DNA from: Chloroflexota bacterium
GTDB taxonomy: Bacteria > Chloroflexota > Dormibacteria > Dormibacterales > Dormibacteraceae
Reading direction: 5' to 3'
Assembly: GCA_005880175.1 (NCBI GenBank)
Contig: VBJR01000294.1
Span: forward strand, 1 to 10,184
Length of the DNA stretch: 10,184 bases
Shown here: positions 7,643 through 10,184 of the stretch, one piece after another
How positions within the stretch are numbered: position 1 is the stretch's first letter
Layout of the letters: each line of letters opens with the position of its first letter
Notes under the pieces: model-generated
The model's input: the letters and a program-made list of their open reading frames with translations, nothing else
What the model was told of the DNA's origin: nothing
Databases searched by the model: none
Translations under genes and position numbers: made by a program

Positions 7643-7743
7643 GGCAACCGGGCACCCAGGCTGGTCCACTGGGAGGCGCGGCAGCGCCGCCCTTCGCCCG
7701 CACGAGCCACCCGGACAACGCGCTGCCGCCAGGGGTGAGCCCG

Positions 7744-7800
7744 GGCCGCCTACCCGGCCCGCCGGCCGCCTACCCGGCCCGCCGGCCGCCTACCCGGCCC
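7744..7800. repeat. 20-base tandem repeat, nearly three units
   Basis: The unit GGCCGCCTACCCGGCCCGCC occurs at 7744-7763 and 7764-7783 without change, and its first 17 bases again at 7784-7800. The first unit overlaps the last five bases of the large palindrome. The third unit supplies the stop codon (TAG, 7790-7792 on the - strand) of the GT2 gene. The identity of the units suggests recent slippage or unequal exchange. Confidence 0.9.
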
Positions 7801-8602
7801 GCGGCCGCCGCCGCAGGCGGCCCGCCACGCCCAGGCGGCCCGCCACGCCCAGGCGGCCCGCCACGCCCAGGCGGTACCACCGGAGGTAGTGCGGCAGCCA
7901 CCGCCACAGGCGGAAGCGGCTCTCGCCGGCCACGCGGTCTCGCCACGTCGTCGGGACCTCGTCCACCGCCATGCCGAGCCGGTGGGCCTTGACGGTCAGC
8001 TCCAGGCCCAGCTCGAAGCCGGCCTGCGACTCGATCTCCACCGCGTCGAGCAGCGAACGGCTGTACAGGCGGAAGTTGCTCGTCGAGTCGTGGGTCGGGA
8101 TGCCCCCCAGCCAGTGCAGCGACAGGCCGGCCGCCCGCGACAGCGTCCGCTTGACCAGCGGCCCGCCGATCTGGTGCCCCCCGCGCATGTACCGCGAGCC
8201 GGCGACCACGTCGGCGCCCCGCCTCGCCTTCTCGACCATCCCGTCGATGACCTGCGGCTCGTCCGAGCCGTCGGCCATGGACACCACGACGAACGGCGCG
8301 GCCGCCGCCTCCAGCCCCGACCGCATGGCGTTCAGCGCGCCCCGGCCGTGCCGGTTCAGCAGGGGGCGCAGGAACGGCATCTCGGGGCGCAGGCGCTCCA
8401 GGACCGGCACCGTCGTGTCCTCGGCGAAGTCGTAGACGACCAGCACCTCCAGCGGCCGCGTCCGCACGTGCTCGGCGATCCCGACCAGTGTGGGGACGAC
8501 GTTCTCGCCCTCGTTGTAGACGGGGATGACGATGGAGACGGCCGGCCGGGCCGGCGCCCCGGCCGCTAGATCGGCGCGGCCAGCAGCTCGGCGCGGATCC
8601 AC
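7790..8602 (-). CDS. DPM1-like family 2 glycosyltransferase with repeat tail
   Basis: This 270-residue GT2 enzyme probably transfers a sugar from an NDP-sugar to polyprenyl phosphate or a lipid-linked glycan at the inner membrane face. The nucleotide-binding start is VSIVIPVYNEGENV (22-35), followed by VVYDFAEDTT (55-64), MADGSDEP (109-116), GSRYMRGG (135-142) and HDSTSNFRLYSR (171-182), the last typical of dolichol-phosphate mannose synthase relatives. At the DxD position it has M-A-D, so the first Asp is replaced. It has no membrane helices, and the C-terminus ends in three LGVAGR repeats plus a basic tail. No ATG exists in frame before the domain. GTG 8602 is preferred because GAGGTGATCC, a ten-base complement to the 16S rRNA tail, ends one base before it (GAGG seven bases away). 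It overlaps the epimerase end by 37 bases, so translation is likely coupled. Confidence 0.8.
   Translation of the reverse strand: MDPRRAAGRADLAAGAPARPAVSIVIPVYNEGENVVPTLVGIAEHVRTRPLEVLVVYDFAEDTTVPVLERLRPEMPFLRPLLNRHGRGALNAMRSGLEAAAAPFVVVSMADGSDEPQVIDGMVEKARRGADVVAGSRYMRGGHQIGGPLVKRTLSRAAGLSLHWLGGIPTHDSTSNFRLYSRSLLDAVEIESQAGFELGLELTVKAHRLGMAVDEVPTTWRDRVAGESRFRLWRWLPHYLRWYRLGVAGRLGVAGRLGVAGRLRRRPRAG
7815..7868 (-). repeat. 18-base tandem repeat coding LGVAGR hexapeptides
   Basis: The 18-base unit AGGCGGCCCGCCACGCCC is repeated exactly three times (7815-7832, 7833-7850, 7851-7868), with a few bases of a fourth after it. Being a multiple of three and in frame, it gives the - strand GT2 protein three LGVAGR repeats at residues 245-262. 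Perfect identity at all codon positions points to recent expansion. Confidence 0.9.
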
Positions 8603-9588
8603 GGGATCACCTCGTCCAGCATCTCGTCCAGGCTCGTCGTCGCCTCGAAGCCGAGCACGTCCCGCGCCTTCCCGACGTCCGGCACCCGCCGCTGCACGTC
8701 GTGCGCGTACGCGGGGTCGGAGACCAGGCGGAGCGGCCGGTCCGGGCCGTGCACCTTGCGCCAGATGGCCGCGGCCAGCTCCCGCACCGTGGTGGACGCG
8801 GCCGTGGACAGGTTGAAGTCCTCGTTGACCGCGCGGTCGCTCTCCATGCACAGCCGGATGCCCCGCGCGAGGTCGCCGCCGTACGTGTAGTGCCGGACCT
8901 GGCGGCCGTCGCCCAGGATGCGCAGCGGGTCCTGGCCCTTCAGCACCTTCAGGACCAGGTCGGGGACCACGTGGCTCATCGCCAGCTTCACGTTGCCGCT
9001 CATGACGTCGTGGTCGCGCAGCGCCCGGCGCTCCCCGATCCCCACGCAGTTGAACGGCCTGATGATCGTGTACGGGAGGCGGTACTGCTGCCAGGCCCCC
9101 AGCGCGAAGTACTCGGTCGCGAGCTTCTGGAAGCCGTACGTGGACAGGGGCGGCGGCGACGTGCGCTGGGCGCCCTCGGGCGTCGGGAACTCCGTCGCGC
9201 TCTCGAACACCATGCTCGACGAGATCACGTCGATCCGCCGCAGCCGCCCCCGCTCGAACGCGCGGATCGCCGCGTCGAACGTGGACGCGATGATGCGCTC
9301 GTTCTCTGCCAGCAGGTCGTACGCGAACTCGTGGAAGTAGCTGATGCCGCCGATCATCGCCGCGCCCGCGACGACCTGGTCGCAGTCCGCGGCCAGCTCC
9401 GTCATCAGGCCGGCGTCCTTCACGTCGCCCTCGACCAGCCGGTACCCGGGATGGCCGTCGTAGCTCTTCCGCAGCGGCCCGTACTTGCTGAAGTTGTCGA
9501 TGCCGACCACGTGGTGCCCGGCCTCCAGGAGCTCCGGCACCAGGTAGCCCATGATGAACCCGGCGGCACCCGTGACCAGGACCTTCAC
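8566..9588 (-). CDS. NAD-dependent sugar epimerase/dehydratase (extended SDR)
   Basis: This 340-residue cytosolic enzyme of the extended short-chain dehydrogenase family likely epimerises or dehydrates an NDP-sugar. The N-terminal Rossmann motif is TGAAGFIMGYL (6-16): the usual third glycine of GxxGxxG is Met, with Gly one place later. VGIDNFSKYGP (28-38) carries the acidic residue that favours NAD. The active site has SSS (124-126) and YGFQK (151-155), the YxxxK pair. RPFNCVGIGERR (177-188) and VRHYTYGGDLARGI (231-244) form the substrate side, and full length argues for an intact protein. The start is GTG 9588, whose GTGA overlaps the dehydrogenase stop by four bases. Upstream in-frame sequence to about 10155 is only the antisense-like alternate frame of the dehydrogenase. 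A UDP-glucose or UDP-glucuronate 4-epimerase role is plausible beside a nucleotide-sugar dehydrogenase; the substrate is not shown. Confidence 0.85.
   Translation of the reverse strand: MKVLVTGAAGFIMGYLVPELLEAGHHVVGIDNFSKYGPLRKSYDGHPGYRLVEGDVKDAGLMTELAADCDQVVAGAAMIGGISYFHEFAYDLLAENERIIASTFDAAIRAFERGRLRRIDVISSSMVFESATEFPTPEGAQRTSPPPLSTYGFQKLATEYFALGAWQQYRLPYTIIRPFNCVGIGERRALRDHDVMSGNVKLAMSHVVPDLVLKVLKGQDPLRILGDGRQVRHYTYGGDLARGIRLCMESDRAVNEDFNLSTAASTTVRELAAAIWRKVHGPDRPLRLVSDPAYAHDVQRRVPDVGKARDVLGFEATTSLDEMLDEVIPWIRAELLAAPI
8604..8613 (-). promoter_or_regulatory. extended Shine-Dalgarno site for the GT2 gene, inside the epimerase ORF
   Basis: On the - strand GAGGTGATCC matches ten bases of the canonical anti-Shine-Dalgarno complement and precedes GTG 8602 with a seven-base spacing from GAGG. 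The same bases encode part of DEVIPW near the epimerase C-terminus. This site decides the GT2 start, since no other start codon is available ahead of its domain. Confidence 0.6.
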
Positions 9589-10184
9589 AGCCGGATGCCC
9601 TCGCCCGTGATGCCCCAGATGTCCACGATCTCGCACTTCCCGTTGACGCGCACGTCGCGGTAGCAGCGGTGGGGCGCCGCCACGACCAGCACGTCGGACT
9701 GCTCCAGGACGTCGTCCAGGGGCAGCAGCGTCGGGTCGGGGACGTAGGGATCGGTGCACAGCACGCGCGCGCCCCGGAACGCGGCCAGCTTCTTCAGCTT
9801 GTAGCTGAGCGACGCCCGCGGGTCGTCCGACTCGCCCTTGAACGCCATGCCCAGGATGCCGAGCGTGCGCCCGGCCAGCGGGCACCGCCGGTCGAGGGCG
9901 TCCACGACGTAGCCCGGCAGCCCCTCGTTGACCAGCATCGCGGCGTGACCCATCGGGAAGTGGTCGGGGCTGAACGCGGCCAGCTGCATCGTGTCCTTGA
10001 ACAGGCACGGGCCCGCGGTGAACCCCGGCCCGGGCAGGTCCGCGGCGCGCGGGTAGTGGTGCGTGATCGCCTCCAGCACGTGGCCGTAGTCCACGCCGGC
10101 GTGGTGCGCCATCTGGAAGAACTGGTTCGTGATGGCGAACTTCATGTACCGCCACGTGTTGGTGAAGAGCTTGGCGAGCTCGGC
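9585..10184 (-). CDS. UDP-sugar 6-dehydrogenase, C-terminal part (runs off the right edge)
   Basis: The visible 199 residues are the C-terminal half of a UDP-glucose/UDP-ManNAc 6-dehydrogenase, which oxidises an NDP-sugar to the uronic acid with two NAD. From the edge it reads AELAKLFTNTWRYMKF, with the family's catalytic-helix Lys and Asn (residues 5 and 9). The catalytic cysteine lies in GPCLFKD (Cys 60, Lys 63, Asp 64). Next come the UDP-binding domain start LGMAFKGESDDPRAS, with the DDxR signature, and VLCTDPYV. The context (AGPC-FKD rather than GGxCLPKD, and the MGHAAMLVNEGLP helix) leans to the WecC/TviB-like branch, but a UDP-glucose dehydrogenase is possible. The N-terminal NAD domain lies outside the window; the ATG at 10145 is internal. 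It is first of the three visible operon genes, and its TGA overlaps the epimerase GTG. Confidence 0.9.
   Translation of the reverse strand, partial: AELAKLFTNTWRYMKFAITNQFFQMAHHAGVDYGHVLEAITHHYPRAADLPGPGFTAGPCLFKDTMQLAAFSPDHFPMGHAAMLVNEGLPGYVVDALDRRCPLAGRTLGILGMAFKGESDDPRASLSYKLKKLAAFRGARVLCTDPYVPDPTLLPLDDVLEQSDVLVVAAPHRCYRDVRVNGKCEIVDIWGITGEGIRL

Larger units (their letters stand above)
7314..7748. repeat. 435-base quasi-palindromic element with three nested hairpins
   Basis: The outer 18 bases are a perfect inverted pair (CGGCCCGGGCTCACCCCT at 7314-7331 against 7731-7748). Inward from them, the left arm (to about 7459) and right arm (from about 7597) continue as reverse complements, with scattered mismatches and single-base gaps, roughly 80-85 % alike by eye. 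The best-kept blocks are GTGGCTCGT, CGGGCGAAGG, GGCGCTGCCGC and AAGGCTTCCCTTCGGCGCT. Each arm ends in its own perfect hairpin and a third sits near the centre. No convincing gene lies inside. It fills the gap between two convergent transcription units. It resembles a MITE- or REP-like non-autonomous element, or a large bidirectional terminator. No clear target-site duplication is visible beside it. Confidence 0.75.

Noticed and set aside
7294..7789. Short open frames across the palindrome as possible small genes
   Set aside because: Their translations mirror the inverted repeat, have no recognisable domain and lack good ribosome sites.
7744..7868. Tandem repeats as a possible CRISPR array
   Set aside because: The units are directly adjacent without spacers, and part of the array is in-frame coding sequence.
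9589..10155. N-terminal extension that would make the epimerase 529 residues long
   Set aside because: The extension is an out-of-frame reading of the dehydrogenase gene. The SDR fold starts at GTG 9588 right at the Rossmann strand.

Overview
The window is very GC-rich, with G/C-biased third codon positions, and fits a high-GC free-living bacterium such as an Actinomycetota or Chloroflexota lineage. Nothing in it fixes the phylum. Coding density is high and nearly every gene belongs to envelope or exopolysaccharide biosynthesis: a sugar-1-phosphate nucleotidyltransferase, a nucleotide-sugar 6-dehydrogenase, a sugar epimerase, two DPM1-like family 2 glycosyltransferases (one fused to a methyltransferase), a separate SAM methyltransferase and two polytopic membrane proteins of glycosyltransferase-C type. 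A GNAT acetyltransferase is the only gene outside this theme.

Layout. The last codons of an upstream + strand gene (3-38) are followed by a 95-base gap containing a degenerate 24-base tandem repeat. Then come a nucleotidyltransferase (134-892, +) and a SAM methyltransferase (909-1629, +) that is broken by a frame change near 1412-1420. A DUF6020-like membrane protein (1678-3195, -) converges on it. A divergent gap leads to the GNAT gene (3385-3873, +), a GT-C-like membrane protein (3972-5259, +) that is also broken near 4712-4722, and a GT2-methyltransferase fusion (5290-7293, +). On the opposite strand, entering from the right edge, lies a compact operon: nucleotide-sugar dehydrogenase (partial, 9585-10184), NAD-dependent epimerase (8566-9588) and GT2 glycosyltransferase (7790-8602). 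Its genes overlap by 4 and 37 bases.

The most unusual non-coding feature lies between the convergent ends of the fusion gene and this operon. A 435-base quasi-palindrome (7314-7748) has arms of roughly 145 bases, perfect 18-base ends, and three internal perfect hairpins of 12, 19 and 13 bp. It runs directly into a 20-base tandem repeat (three units) and then an 18-base tandem repeat (three units). The 18-base repeat is coding and gives the GT2 protein an LGVAGR hexapeptide tail. It looks like a non-autonomous mobile or REP/MITE-like element, or an elaborate bidirectional terminator. I could not assign it to a known family.

How the genes could work together (inference): the nucleotidyltransferase, dehydrogenase and epimerase make activated sugars. 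The GT2 enzymes load sugars onto polyprenyl phosphate or a growing lipid-linked glycan. GT-C-like membrane proteins use lipid-linked sugars on the outer face, and the methyltransferases decorate sugars or lipids. Two genes carry out-of-frame lesions that appear to remove conserved segments, so the + strand half may be decaying or the assembly may be imperfect there.
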